Program-made: the position numbers and the translations under genes
Source of the DNA: Pezicula radicicola
Lineage: Eukaryota > Ascomycota > Leotiomycetes > Helotiales > Dermateaceae
NCBI GenBank assembly: GCA_003008705.1
Contig: PDUO01000069.1
Span: forward strand, 62,001 to 126,000
Direction of reading: 5' to 3'
DNA length: 64,000 nucleotides
Part shown: positions 25,286 through 36,757 of the stretch, in pieces
Numbering within the stretch: the first letter of the stretch is position 1
Layout: every line of letters starts with the position of its first letter
Notes under the pieces: generated by a model
Seen by the model: the letters and a program-made list of their open reading frames with translations, nothing else
Databases searched by the model: none
Told to the model about the DNA's origin: nothing

Positions 25286-26239
25286 CTAATCATCTAACTG
25301 AATATTGCCCAGATCAATGCCAACGGCGTGCTTGATGGCGTAGGAAACCTGATCCAAACAATCGGACGGCAGGTACACATCCTCTGACTTGCCCATTACT
25401 TTGTCGAAGTTGGCGAGGTACCCTTCAGCAGTGTCTTCCTTCGAATGTCCAGGGAAGGTGGCAAGGGTGGTTCGCGCTGCACGACCTCCACCAACGCTGA
25501 AGAGCTCGCCAGAGACAGGACACTCATCCGCAGCCAACGCACACACAAAGGGGGCTACCATAGCGGTCGGGAAATACTCGCGCGTGATGCGTTTGATCGT
25601 CGGTGATAGATCTGACATCCTCGAAGCTGCTGAGGGCAGAACGCCGTTGATCTTGATGCCGTGCTTCGTGGAGAACCTCCCAAGGTCTCGCGTCATCGCA
25701 AACACGGCGCCTTTGGATGAACAGTATCCCGCATCACCGCCGGCCCCAAGCCCGTAGATGGAGTCTGACGATGTGTTGATAATGCGTCCATAACCCTGCT
25801 TCTCCATGACCGGGTACACAGCGCTTATCAGGAGAATGGAGCCCAGCGTCGCGATTTCCCAGACGCGGGTGAAGGACCGGACATTGACATTGTCGTGAGT
25901 GCTCATCTCCCCAGCCGTCCCAGCATTGTTGACCAGAATATGGACAGTCCCGAATTTAGCGACAGCATCATCCACGATCGTGCGGGCTTCGGACTGCTGG
26001 GAGACGTCGTGGCCGTCAGCAACTGCAGTTCCGCCGTTCGCAACGATCTCATCGACGACGCTTTGCGCCCGCGAAATCGTCCCTCGCTGCCCATCCAGCG
26101 TCCCGCCATAGTCGTTGACCACCACTTTCACACCATATACTGCCAACATCAGCGCATATTCCCGACCTAGTCCACCACCTGCGCCTGTAACAATGGCGAC
26201 CTTGTCGTGAAGGGATGGGAGATCGAGTGCTTTAGTCAT
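25286..26239 (-). CDS. Short-chain dehydrogenase/reductase, MFE-2-like
   Basis: This is an intronless gene of 317 residues. The cofactor motif TGAGGGLG is at residues 18-25, followed by VVVNDYGG (an acidic residue after beta-2, favouring NAD). NNAG is at 104-107, the catalytic serine region NTSSDS at 156-160, and Y172-x3-K176 (YCSSK) forms the catalytic pair. The pattern (GREYAL, VNDYGG near the N-terminus, long C-terminal tail) resembles the 3-hydroxyacyl-CoA dehydrogenase part of peroxisomal multifunctional enzyme 2. A role in beta-oxidation or in alcohol oxidation is therefore possible, but it lacks the hydratase domain and ends in LDD with no PTS1 signal. It is divergent from a second SDR with 359 bp between starts. 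The ATG was chosen because the next methionine falls inside the Rossmann fold. Confidence 0.9.
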   Translation of the reverse strand: MTKALDLPSLHDKVAIVTGAGGGLGREYALMLAVYGVKVVVNDYGGTLDGQRGTISRAQSVVDEIVANGGTAVADGHDVSQQSEARTIVDDAVAKFGTVHILVNNAGTAGEMSTHDNVNVRSFTRVWEIATLGSILLISAVYPVMEKQGYGRIINTSSDSIYGLGAGGDAGYCSSKGAVFAMTRDLGRFSTKHGIKINGVLPSAASRMSDLSPTIKRITREYFPTAMVAPFVCALAADECPVSGELFSVGGGRAARTTLATFPGHSKEDTAEGYLANFDKVMGKSEDVYLPSDCLDQVSYAIKHAVGIDLGNIQLDD

Positions 26240-26598
26240 GATGTCTAGTAATACACTGGCAAGGAATCTATCTGAATGGGAGGTATCTTATGCACTTCAA
26301 ACCGTACAGGATTTCTTCCCCACCTGCTATGGTTCTTTAGTGCTGGTCCCTACTACCATTGGGACGGGGCAAGGGGGGCTGGGAGGCAAGCTGACACTTC
26401 CCTGCTAGTCAGCCAGCAAGGCCAACGAGGTGAATGTTGTCCACCACCAAATCTGGATTTTTGCGGTATAGAAAATCCCCTGTACTTTACTTGATAACTG
26501 GTATTTACCTTCCGCGAGATCTGTTTTTACTGTTTCGCTGCTGTATTTCACTCTGCCTCGATAAACGTCTGTCCGACTCGAAACTTCATCATTATACC
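26240..26598. promoter_or_regulatory. Divergent promoter between the two SDR genes
   Basis: The 359 bp between divergent starts contain only core forms of the cluster motif in opposed orientation: GCTGAC at 26390-26395 and AGTCAGC at 26407-26413, 11 bp apart. This arrangement resembles the inverted pair before the CoA ligase, but the outer CG is missing. A G-rich run lies at 26361-26385. Confidence 0.5.
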
Positions 26599-27489
26599 AT
26601 GTCGCGGCTTCCAGTTCCAACGCCCGAGAAAGTCCGTGCATCAGTGCAAGGCAAGGTGGTGATTGTCACCGGCGCCGCTAGTGGAATTGGATATGCGACA
26701 GCGCAAATGTTCGCAAGCTCTGGAGCACAAGTAGTTGTAGTAGACCGCGACGAAAGGCTCGGGAGTCAGGCCACTGAGAAGATTGGACACGGCGCTATTT
26801 TCAGCAAGTGCGATGTCACGTCCTGGGAAGATCAAAAGAAACTATTTGCAAGCTCGTGTTTGAAGTATGGCAGCATTGATGTTGTTGTCTGCAATGCCGG
26901 TATCGATCCTGAGATCATCTTTTCGAGGGACTCCAACGACGAGAAGGTCCGCGAGGCCAGGAATCTAGTCAGATTTAATTACTTAGCAGACGAAGTTGAG
27001 CCTGACGCAGAGGATGACCTCAAATGCCCTCCAAATGCGGTCATCGACGTCAACGTTACTGGGGTTATATACGGAATAAAACTTGCGGTTCACTACATGA
27101 GAAAGGCTGGCGGAGGCAGGATTGTGGTGATTGGATCAGCTGCAGCCTATATTCCGGTTCCTGAGCAACCCATCTATTGTGCCTCAAAACATGCTGTTCT
27201 TGGACTTGTGCGAGCGACTTCACAGCGCAGCGAATGCAAGGAGAACAACATTGCAATTTCAATGGTTGCACCCTGGCTAACGATTACTCCACTAACCAGC
27301 AAGTTGGACAAGAATCTGACTAGAGACGTACCTACAAGTTCTGGCCTAGATGTTTCTATCGCTGTCGCAATCAATGTAATCAGACCGTGGGAACATGTCA
27401 ATGGCAAAAGCATATGGGTTCAGGGACAGATTTACACCGAAGTGGAGGAAGCTATCAGTAGTTATCACTCAGGCTTAATGTTGAAATAA
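26599..27489 (+). CDS. Short-chain dehydrogenase/reductase, classical-type
   Basis: This is an intronless gene of 296 residues. TGAASGIG is at 24-31, and aspartate 49 at the end of beta-2 (VVVVDRDE) favours NAD(H). CNAG is at 98-101 in place of NNAG. The catalytic serine is S180 (VIGSAAAY), and the pair is Y193-x3-K197 (YCASK). Between CNAG and the next helix (residues ~104-146) there is an acidic, charged insertion (DSNDEKVREARN, DEVEPDAEDD), longer than in typical members; it probably forms a lid over the active site. The ATG at 26599 is the first that keeps the Rossmann fold complete. An open frame extends upstream to 26434, but through the promoter. The substrate is unknown; with the neighbouring BVMOs, a secondary-alcohol to ketone step is the natural guess. 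Confidence 0.9.
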   Translation: MSRLPVPTPEKVRASVQGKVVIVTGAASGIGYATAQMFASSGAQVVVVDRDERLGSQATEKIGHGAIFSKCDVTSWEDQKKLFASSCLKYGSIDVVVCNAGIDPEIIFSRDSNDEKVREARNLVRFNYLADEVEPDAEDDLKCPPNAVIDVNVTGVIYGIKLAVHYMRKAGGGRIVVIGSAAAYIPVPEQPIYCASKHAVLGLVRATSQRSECKENNIAISMVAPWLTITPLTSKLDKNLTRDVPTSSGLDVSIAVAINVIRPWEHVNGKSIWVQGQIYTEVEEAISSYHSGLMLK

Positions 27490-28225
27490 TTCCTCTAATA
27501 GGGACATCTTGACTGCTGATAGAGCCCGACTCAGTCGCTTCGCCGTTGTACTATTCGCGTATATTTCTCATCTGAATACACCCGATAGATTTCCTTTTAG
27601 AGCCATTTAGACTTCACTATAACAGTCTTTCGTCAAATTTGACTCCCTGTCTCTATTTAACTATAACAATTTCTCATGATAATCTCCGCAGGGAGAACTA
27701 GCTGACAAAGTCCAAGCGAGTCAGCATCCATTGAGGCACAACCACAATCACTAGATGGAAGAAGCTGACACTCTAGTGTTCCAACAAAACTAGCGTTCAC
27801 GAGAAATGACATGCTTTCTTTGGTAAGTCGTCTGGTAGGGTAGGTTGGCGCTCCTGTCCGATATTTTGTTACGCTCAAGTTTTGGAAGTCACCTAGAAGG
27901 CATCTCCTGCGGATCGGTCATCGATAGACTTTCTACACAAAAGTTGCCACCTTCAGAATTTCCACACTCTTGAAGCAACAGAACTCGTCAAGATAAACAA
28001 CAGCTCTCTGACTTTATGGCAGAGGCTCAGCCTGAAGGTTACGCTTTATGCCATTCCCAGTGAGTCCAGCCAGCTGTAGTACCTTTCTGATATGGTCTGG
28101 ATTGTTAACATTGTCTAAGCATATGTGCTACCGCGTGCCTGCTTCCAGTATTTATTCCACCGCTTATCTAAACTTCGTTGTCCCTCTCAAGTGGGCCTCA
28201 TCCGTAACCATGTGATACGTTGGTA
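27490..28225. promoter_or_regulatory. Promoter region of the alpha/beta-hydrolase, with cluster motif
   Basis: GCTGAC (27701-27706), CGAGTCAGC (27717-27725) and GCTGAC (27764-27769) lie about 460-525 bp before the hydrolase ATG and 210-280 bp after the SDR stop. The large distance implies a long leader or a start upstream of the one chosen. No gene was seen in the stretch. Confidence 0.55.
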
Positions 28226-29361
28226 ATGTCCCTCCCTTTCTATTATCTGTACGATATTAATGGGAGGCATGCTTTCAGGCTTGGGTCTAATTTAGATTTC
28301 CAACAATTTCGCATCACAACGGCCGAGAATAAGAGCATAGATGCGATCGTTAATAAATACCCAGTACTACTGCAAAAGGGAGCAGAAGCCTTTGAGGTAT
28401 ATATCGCCCCTGCACGGAAAACTCAGCTTCAGGCTAACCAGAGCATCAAGGTTGAGGAATCCAGTTTTAAAGCTTTCTGGGTCCCACAGATTCCCGGAGC
28501 CGACTACATCATATTCTACATTCACGGTGGAGGATTTACATCTGGTTCATCAGCGGGAAATGCCAGATACCTCCTACAAATCGTGGCCGAGCTCGAAGAA
28601 CGAGGATTAAATTGCAGTGTGCTGAGCGTGGAGTATGATCTATCCCCCGAAGCTCAATATCCAACTGCACTCCGACAGATATCGGCCGCATACGCCTACA
28701 CCTGCGCAAAGGGGAAGTCAGTTATCCTTGTTGGCGACTCGGCTGGTGCACATCTTTGCCTGTCGCTCTTGCAACACCTCCACACCCCGCATCCGAAAAT
28801 TAAGGAGCTTCAAGATCTAACACTTCCAAGTCTCTTGGTTTTGGCAAGCCCATGGGTTGATTTGAAGAACACCGGCACGTCTGTGCTGCGAAATGCGCCG
28901 TTTGATTGCCTTGAAAAGAAAATGCTGGACTGCTGGGCGGCCCAATACCTGGGTGCTTCGAAGCAGCTTGATGAATACACCGATCCGCTGAGGTGTAAAT
29001 CTCGCTGGCGAGACGTGCTTCCCAAAAGCACTTTGATGATTGCCGGCGAGTTTGAGTGCTTTATCTCTGACATTGTAGAGCTAGCAAAGAATATTAAAGC
29101 AGTAAGTTATATTCCATGTCCGGTGATCTCTATTATACCCTATTATAAAGTCTAATCTGATAATAGGATCAATATGACGGCTTAGATGTTTGCATAGAAC
29201 CTCTGAAATGTCATGCATGGCCCGCTGTGGACTTTGCTTTTGGCGTCCCTCGAGACAGAGATACAATGATTGGTGAGAGTTTGGAGGCAGCTCAAGCGAT
29301 GAAAGGGATTCGGCTACAGGTTAATTGGATTGTTGAAAGACTTGCGACTCAATATACTTAA
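28226..29361 (+). CDS. Alpha/beta-hydrolase, hormone-sensitive-lipase-like esterase
   Basis: This is an esterase/lactonase-type fold. The oxyanion-hole motif HGGGF is at residues 100-104 and the nucleophile elbow GDSAG at 170-174 (Ser172). A 65-nt intron (29102-29166, GTAAGT...AATAG, phase 0) leads to a second exon with CHAWPAVDFAFG, whose histidine completes the triad as in the alpha/beta-hydrolase_3 family. The protein is 356 residues with no signal peptide, so it is probably cytosolic. The ATG at 28226 is preceded by TAA-rich sequence and starts MSLPFYYLYD. Next to two BVMO genes, the obvious substrate is the ester or lactone they form; this is inference. Confidence 0.9.
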
Positions 29362-30312
29362 CGTCCGTCCCTGGGTGGAGAGACACCCTCCGTGCCGAGA
29401 CGAATCCAATGCTTAGGGATCTTAAATTTCTACCCTACAAGTATATAAAGTTATAGTTAGTGTACCATTATTCTTTAGCTATTTCTCTATAACGATTCGG
29501 TTTATAGTAAGAAAATACCATAGTTGTAATTATACTGTCGATCCTCCCGTCGACGGTGTTAAATACCTCTAAAGCTGTTCCCCCCTACTCTATCATAACT
29601 ATTAGCCCGTCTTCGAGTTTCAGGGCCATAGTACAAAGGTACTATCAAGAAAGAATATAGCTCCAAGTTTTAAAGACTTAGAGTATAAGGAAACCTACGT
29701 ACCGAGTTTATCCGGATAAAAGGGGGGGAGGGGGCGCAAAAACACCAAGCGATTTTATCGCACTTATATAATGTCGTATTAACAGGCATATAAAGTGTAC
29801 ATTCTTCTAGAAGTTTCCATGAGTAGCCACCAGCTGCTTATACCCACCAAATCAGGTAATTATAGAGTTCTAACTGCGAGATGCACTCTCAGTAATACAT
29901 AGAACAACTATGCATGGCTCGATTGCGTATAAACCTCGCTCGAATGGTCTGGACAGCCATGACTAGCTGTTCTGGCGCACTCGTAGCGATGATGCACCAT
30001 GCCGCAAGGCTGTCGTCCAGCTAAGTCATACAAGCGCCAACCTCAATCCAACCTTTACTCCCAACTCAACAGGAGACCATCCGTCTTTGTCTAATCCGTT
30101 TGTCACAGCCAAATTCATCTATAAACACATATTGCCAGGAATAGATATACGACGTGTTATACAAGTATAAATCTTAAAGATTAGTATTCCATGTCTTTGC
30201 TACAACGGCCAATCTATTTCTTGGACTAACCGCGAGAAATCAGTTCTCTCCTTATGCTAGAAATAGTTACATAAACCTAGAAGTGGTTCCACACCCAGTC
30301 AACCATCTTATA
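29362..30312. other. Intergenic, no gene recognised
   Basis: This is convergent sequence between the hydrolase and the NACHT gene. It is AT-rich, with a G-run near 29724-29735 and many TATAG/CTATA words. No frame with recognisable features was found. The composition differs from the neighbouring genes and may reflect an old degraded repeat. Confidence 0.4.
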
Positions 30313-33300
30313 TTAATATAGCTCTGGCTTCTCGAGCAAGTGCTGGTTAACGTCCTGGTCAACAATGATTCCGGACTGGTATTTGAAGTTGACATAATGG
30401 TTGAGGCCCATGTCTCGCGCAATATTGTAGAATGTGCTAGCTTGACCTAGGGGCTTGATGCCAGGAAGTTCTATGCCGTACGACCAGTGGTGGAGAACGC
30501 CCTCTTCTGGAAGCGCACACAAGACGCGTGCAGGATCTTCTAGTACCTTTTCGGAATTATCTTTAAAGCTTTTTCTGGCCAGGCTGCCGTTCGGAATGAA
30601 GCTCATATCTTGGATGATGGAAACTGCATCTTCGAAAACGTCTTCAATTTCCGAACCAGAGTCGAAATCATTTGCCCTGGTCGGTCGAGCTGTTGAAGGT
30701 CTTCCGTACGCCGGAAGTCCCACCCACGGGTCTTCAAAGACTAGTCCTTCAAATTCAAAATCGAATTCGTTGTTCTTGTTGCTCAAAAGTTCCGACCCGT
30801 GCTGCAAATGAACGTTATGCGACATGTGTCTACCAAGGTTGGCCCAATCCACACGTGTATGTTTGAGCCGGGGAAGCCTATCATTTTCAATATCCCCAAA
30901 AAAAGGCTTGCTTGTTTCGTCCGCATCATCAAGGTGTGCTTCCATAGAAAGAGATGCGGAGACTTCGCAATCAGACGGCAATTCTGTGACAGAAGAGGAT
31001 GATTCTCGACAAACTCCAGATGTTTTTGATCGCAACTTGGAGATCGACACCAAGCTCTCAATAAAATTACTGCTGCAGACATTGGAATTCCCTGATAGTT
31101 CATCTCCGCTTGTCCTATTCGCCTTGCCTACGCGCCATTGATATGAGGCTGCAATGTCCAGTTGATCCAATAATTTGGGAAATGCATAGTTCAGTTCTGC
31201 TTCCGCTCCCTTGGCATATTCTAGAGCATTGTGAACAATACTCATGTCAAGTGGAAAGTTCGGGCTGACTTCCAAGCTTTTGAGTCTCAGGATGCATGAT
31301 TTCAGCATTGCGAGATTGGGACTGAACCCTGTTCCGGCCGTGCGGGACAGGAGCTGGTCCCAGACAGTCTCCTTTTTGAACCAGTCGGAGACGGTTCGGT
31401 GCAGGAACTGAACCTTCGCATCGGGACCGTTAGAAGAGAATTTTGTGTCGTTTGATTCTAACAAGCCAACGCACACGCTCTTGAGTCGAGCATCCATTGT
31501 CTTACACCTCATTGAGAGCTCCTGATGAGTTAGGGGTTGAATCAAAGTGGTCTCCGCTAGAGTCTCGTCTTCATCATCTGCCCAGGATAAGTTGAGCAAT
31601 GTCACTTTGTCTGGGGAGCATTTTTGGGCAACTCGGACAATCTGAAATATCTGGGACGCCTGCTCGTAATAGAAAGGATCTGTGTGCTTCAACATATGCG
31701 TATATAAAGCTTCAAGATCAGCGGGCAAGTGCCGGACTCTCTTCTGGAGATCAGAGATACGGTTGTGGTCACGTAAGCCGTGAAGTAAAGACTTAACTAC
31801 AAGTTTGACCCACAAGAAGACCCCACTGGCTTTCCCCACGATCTCGTCGACCAAATTTGATACCTCAGCAGCGTGGTGCTTGGAAAGTTGTATCATGTAC
31901 TTGTTGCTATAGAGCCGGTCCGTCACGTAGTGACTAATGTCCCCATGCGTCAGGTTTTGCAACCTCAGCATGGGCACGTTGGCGAAAGCTCGTTCGAATG
32001 CCATCAAGGGCCGGCTGGATAAGCAAATTTTAATGTCAGGCGACAAGGCGAACTCCTCAACAAGGTCAATAACCATATCATAATCACCCTCATATTCGTC
32101 CAATCCATCGATAAACAAGCTAAGCTTGACTTTGTTCTGAAGAGCATTGAGTAACTTCCGAAGAGCGCGATGTAGTTGAACTGTTGTCCAGGATTTCGGC
32201 TCAGGGGGCAAGAATGGAGAATCAAGTGGAAGCTTGCTGGAAATAAGTGCCATCGCTCGGGTAGACCAGGCTTCCCAGACTTCGGGTACGATTTCGGAAA
32301 GAAGGTCTCGGTGACGATTTAAAATCTCGAATAACAGTGATCTAAACAGACCACGCTGAGACTTTTGTTCTTCGTCACCACTATTCCAGAAGAAAAAACC
32401 GCATATTTCTGCTTGCATAGAGCCAGACCATTTCTGGAGTTCAATTTTGGTTCGTTCATCTTCGTAAATGAACCTCATCAATGTTGACTTTCCGGACCCA
32501 GCTTTGCCACTGATCCAATATATTCCATTGTCCCGACGTAGCCAGTCAATGAAATTGCTCCATGGCGTAGCGCTCTCGTAAATCCATTCAAACGTTTGAC
32601 TGTGGGCGACTTCAACGCTCTCCTGTCGGTCTGTCAATGTGGCGAATGACAAGCTCCCTAGGATGCCATTTTCAATCATGAGTAGGCGTAGTTCTTCTTC
32701 AACTTGACAGTCTCTGGGATTATCTTTAGTGATTAAATCCTCAGAGTCTCCCTTCCTAGATTGCAATGTCCCAACAGCAGGCAGTTCGCCTCTCAAGTAG
32801 TCTTCCATCTTTTGTGGGCCATTTTTCTCCTTTTTTTCCAGCGCCGCTTGAATTTCGAGAATCTTCTCGGCTTGAAGCCGAAGTTGATCTGCGAGTCCGT
32901 CTCGACTATTCATAAAGGTGTCCAACACAAGCCGTGTTGATTGTGCGAGTTGCTGGGACGTCTGCGATTGCTGAATAGCGAGCTCCTTGAGGCTACCGCT
33001 GTGCTTCTGTTAGTATTCACAGTATAATCCACGTGCTTTAGAGATGAAGCCGTACCGAAATGATACCAATATGCGGAATTCTATCTCGCCCCTGAACTCC
33101 CGGAGAGTGGCAGCCAGTGCCTCGATTTGTTTCTTGTCCCACGAGGCCTCGAGCGCCTTTCGAAAACTCTCCCATTTGCGAAATCGCATGCCTTTGGGAC
33201 GTTCAGCCGCTACAGAGCCATCGGCTACAACTACGGTCCGTTCCTGGCCGCTCCGGGTTTGGACCACGACTGTTCCCATGGTCCGTACTTCTCGCATCTT

Positions 33301-33675
33301 ACCCTTTCCTCCCTTTTCTTCCCCTTCCTTCCATTTGGCTTCCTTGGGTTCGACCTTCAAGTCATGAAGGCGCTTCATCAATTCCTCTGCAATTTCCACG
33401 CATCTTTCGCAGAGTCTGTCCAAAGCCTCGTCATCCCCAGAGGCTTCACCGGCGTTCGACTTGGTGTTGAATAACAAGCGGTTCTGGGGCAATTTTCTCT
33501 TCAGCCCTTGGGTTAAAGTAGAAAGATCCGAAGTGATGGTCTCTACGTCCACATTCTCAGTCAAAACACCCTGAGCAGACTTGTACAGCTTCCGAGAATT
33601 GGACAGTAATTTGCTGCCAAAGTCCACAAATTGGATTACGCTACTCGCGACGGAAAGCGCGGTAAGTGTATCCAT
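30313..33675 (-). CDS. NACHT-domain STAND NTPase (fungal NLR-like)
   Basis: Exon 1 (33675-33056) encodes the common fungal STAND N-terminal region (TALSVASSVIQFVDFGSKLL), then a lysine/glutamate-rich insert. A 57-nt intron (donor GTACGG; acceptor CACAG ending at 32999) joins in phase 2 to exon 2, giving an intact 1101-residue frame. NACHT features are the P-loop GKAGSGKST (residue ~370), Walker B FIDGLDEYEG (~505), LSSRP, and the following LQNLTHGDISHYV. After it comes the helical region with FLHRTVSDWF that follows NACHT in many such proteins. No WD, ankyrin or TPR repeats are visible; the C-terminal 350 residues are acidic and low in known motifs. STAND proteins sense non-self and trigger cell death or other responses. 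It lies inside the metabolic cluster but lacks the cluster motif upstream. Confidence 0.88.
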
Positions 33676-34585
33676 CTCGTAGGTTGAAGGACTCGGTCAT
33701 GAAAGAGACGCTGTGGGTTTATGCTCGATTTCATGATGATAAAAACGTTGGATAAGGCAGCGCAGAAAAAGCACACAAAACTGAACACAGCCACCACAAG
33801 TTTCCGCGCCCCAACGCCATAGCCACCCACGTGCAGCGCCTTGCGCAATCAGGCGCGACAGCGACGATGCGATTGTAAATTTCAAAGTAGCCGGGGTTTG
33901 GACTATTTAGGAGTGGTCATACAATATAACTAACACAAAAATACAGGAATTTACAATAGATTTATAAATTTTAGAATCAATTGAATTCAAAGTACTAATG
34001 GTTTGTCTCGTCACGGGGTGCGTCTCTTGACGCAAGGATGCACGTTAGATGCTACCTACTACTACAGCCGCCCCCTGAGTATCGCCTGGAGTAAAGGGTA
34101 AATAAATTTGCATGAATTGATCCAATTTCTTAATTAATTCCTTCTGGTGTTAAAAGACTGTATAGAGAGAGCTGTGTCGAGCTTTTGCTTAATTTCCCTA
34201 GAGAAAGCTAAGGGGATTATTTAAATAATTTAATATTTATTAAAAAAATTATTAGGAACTACTGTATTTGGATTTTAAAGTAATTTTATTTATTAAAACT
34301 ATATTAATGCCATTTTAGAACCTAGAAACCGAGTTCCGTGCGTTTTTTTTTGGCATGCTAGGCGGATATAAGTCACCTAAAACAAACTGAACTTAATGAC
34401 CTCCAGACAGTTACTTGGTTGATTTTTATATCATAGGTGGCTAAATCTACGTATATCAATAAAATAATAGATATTTAGCGAGTTTCTAAATAGAACATTT
34501 CCAATAAATTTCAAACCTTCCGGGTGGATAGACAAAATGTAAATTACAAAAATCATAGACTTCCCAAGGCCAATCTGAAATATCA
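33676..34585. other. Intergenic, AT-rich, no gene recognised
   Basis: The first 230 bp are the NACHT gene promoter. From 33910 to 34500 the sequence is strongly AT-rich, with TTAATTAATT and ATTTATTAAAA words that look like degraded repeat DNA. No gene was supported. Confidence 0.45.
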
Positions 34586-36272
34586 TCAAGCGTCTTCCAT
34601 CTTGGTTTGTTCAGTCTGGTCTTCCACCGAGGTTTTGGTGGTAGCGAAATGTCTGGCATTGATATTCCTTTCGAACAACTCATCGAGTTCCCTCAAGGTA
34701 CGATTCTTGGACTCGGGGAGAATGAAGTAGACACCAACGAAATCAATTAGCGTGGTGGTCCCAAACACAAACCCGACCTTGCCTTCCAAGTTTCCCGCGT
34801 CCGGGTTGAACATGTACGGAAACACGAATCCAACAGTCCACTGTATAACGCACAGCACCAGATTTGCAAGACCTTGAGTTCGAGATTTCAATCGGAAGGA
34901 TGCCAGCTCAGCAACGACCGACCAAGCCACGGTGCCCAGTGTCAACTGGTAGACAAAACCCCAGACGAACATAAAGCACACGGCGACAAGGTAAGCACTT
35001 TCTGTTCCTGGAATTGTAGCACCACCAATAATGAAGAGACTGATAGCACAAATCAACTGGCCCCATACAATCAACGGCCGTCGTCCAGAGAAACTGATGA
35101 GGAACCACGAGAGAATATTAGCGATGAATTGACAGGTATTATTGAGCATACCAAGCAAGAACGACTTCTTTGCTGTATACCCAATGAGTTGATAGTAGTA
35201 ACTTTGATAGCCCAAGACGAAGATGAGTCCAGACAAATATTGGCATCCGTAAACGAACATACAGATGAGTGTTCGTCGTCTATCCGTCCCCTTGAAGCAT
35301 TCAATATAGCTTGCGGATTTTTGCACTTCATTCGAGCCGTTCTCATGGGCGATTGTTTCCTGGATTTGTGCGAAAATGCCTTCGGTGTCGATTCCGCTAT
35401 TGGGTCCATGGATTTTTGCGAGAGCTTTCTTTGCCTCTTGATGTTTTCCAACTCGACAAAGCCATACTGGAGATTCCGGCCAGAAAAAGATCGTGAGCAA
35501 AACAAGGGCTGGCACGATCCACTGACAGGCAAAGGGAATCAGATAGGCGTGACTGGTATCCTTAGAGCCAATTGCATAAATGATCCCAGTAAAGAGTAGA
35601 ACGCCGGAGAATTGAATAATGTTCGTAACGGAAGTCAGCCAGCCACGGAGTTTCAATGGGGCTATCTCTGATGCGTAAAGGGGTCCAATGATTAGCCAGG
35701 CTCCAATAGAGAAGCCGTTGATGGCTTTGCCTGCTGTCAAGATGCCAATATCCCCGTTTGACCAGAATTGAGCGGCAACGCCACCAATAGAGACGATGCA
35801 GGAGAGACAGTTTGTTGGCTTTCTCCCAATTTTATCAGCAAGAATTCCAGTCACAAGCGCTCCCAGGATGGCAGTCAGTTGAGAGACTCCACCATAGAGT
35901 GACTGCCAGGTTGCAGGTATGATGTAGGTTGTAGTCCCGTCGACAATATAAGATTCTCCATAATCTTGTCTACAGTGATTTTAGCTAAGATAATTGCGAG
36001 ACTATGGAAGAGATATACCGAAACCTTGGGATGGCCAGGAGGTAACCAGCAATGATACCATCAATCCCATATCCAAACACCACCAATTGGCCATACAAAA
36101 TCCAGAGTGTAGCCCTCCAGTAGATACGGAGGGTCTCCCAAAAAGAAAGAGACTTCTCGTAAGCCGTTTGTTGGATATCTAATTCAGATTGTGCTGTAGG
36201 CTGGCTTGTTTCGATGTGGGACGTTTCGGCTACCTGCTTCGAATCCGAGCTTGTCGCAACATTATCCGACAT
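34586..36272 (-). CDS. MFS transporter, sugar-porter (alpha-glucoside permease-like) type
   Basis: There are two exons (36272-36019 and 35969-34586, intron 49 nt, donor GTATAT) with a frame of 545 residues. Features of the sugar-porter family are GRKP after TM2-TM3 (DKIGRKP), the PESP motif after TM6 (FWPESPVWL), a second SGRRP after TM8, and PESKNRTL near the C-terminus (PESKxRT consensus). Twelve hydrophobic helices can be traced. It sits divergent from BVMO2 and shares its motif-bearing promoter, so uptake of the pathway substrate is plausible. The substrate need not be a sugar, because many fungal members of this family carry acids and terpenoid or aromatic compounds. The start at 36272 (MSDNVATSS) is preferred over the upstream frame extension. 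Confidence 0.9.
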
Positions 36273-36757
36273 TCTAAATGGACAATTAAATAAGAAGGCC
36301 GATAGAGACAAAGGTCAAGAGTGGATGTGAGAAATCTATAGCAAGAGCAGTGTTGCCTCGTCCGCTTTGCATCTCAGTCCCTGGTGTCAGGGGGGGGGGG
36401 AGAGTTACCCTCGTAATGTAATCAAATGAATGACAGGCAGTTGTGCGGAGAAATCTGGGGCCCCACGCCACAAATCCAAATATTCAAATTAGAAGAGAGT
36501 CAAGAAGAGCGATTTCATGTTGAGGCGTTCGAGGCGCTGACTTCGGTGGCGAGTCGATGGCCAGAACCCACTAGGCTAGTCAGCTAGGCGAGTCAGCGTC
36601 GGGGAGGAGAGTCGCAGATTTAGGCGGGCAAGAAAGGGAAGGAGAAAACAGCGAAAGAAACACTAGCTTTATAGACTATTGACTCACCTTTGATTGTGAC
36701 TTTATATCATCAACAAGACAAGATAGATGGTACAGCTCGAAATCGAAATAGGCAAGG
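36273..36757. promoter_or_regulatory. Divergent MFS/BVMO2 promoter with cluster motif
   Basis: Three motif forms cluster here: GCTGACT at 36536-36542, AGTCAGC at 36578-36584 and the full CGAGTCAGC at 36589-36597. This is about 160-220 bp before the BVMO2 ATG and 265-325 bp before the MFS ATG. A poly-G run lies at 36391-36400. Confidence 0.6.
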
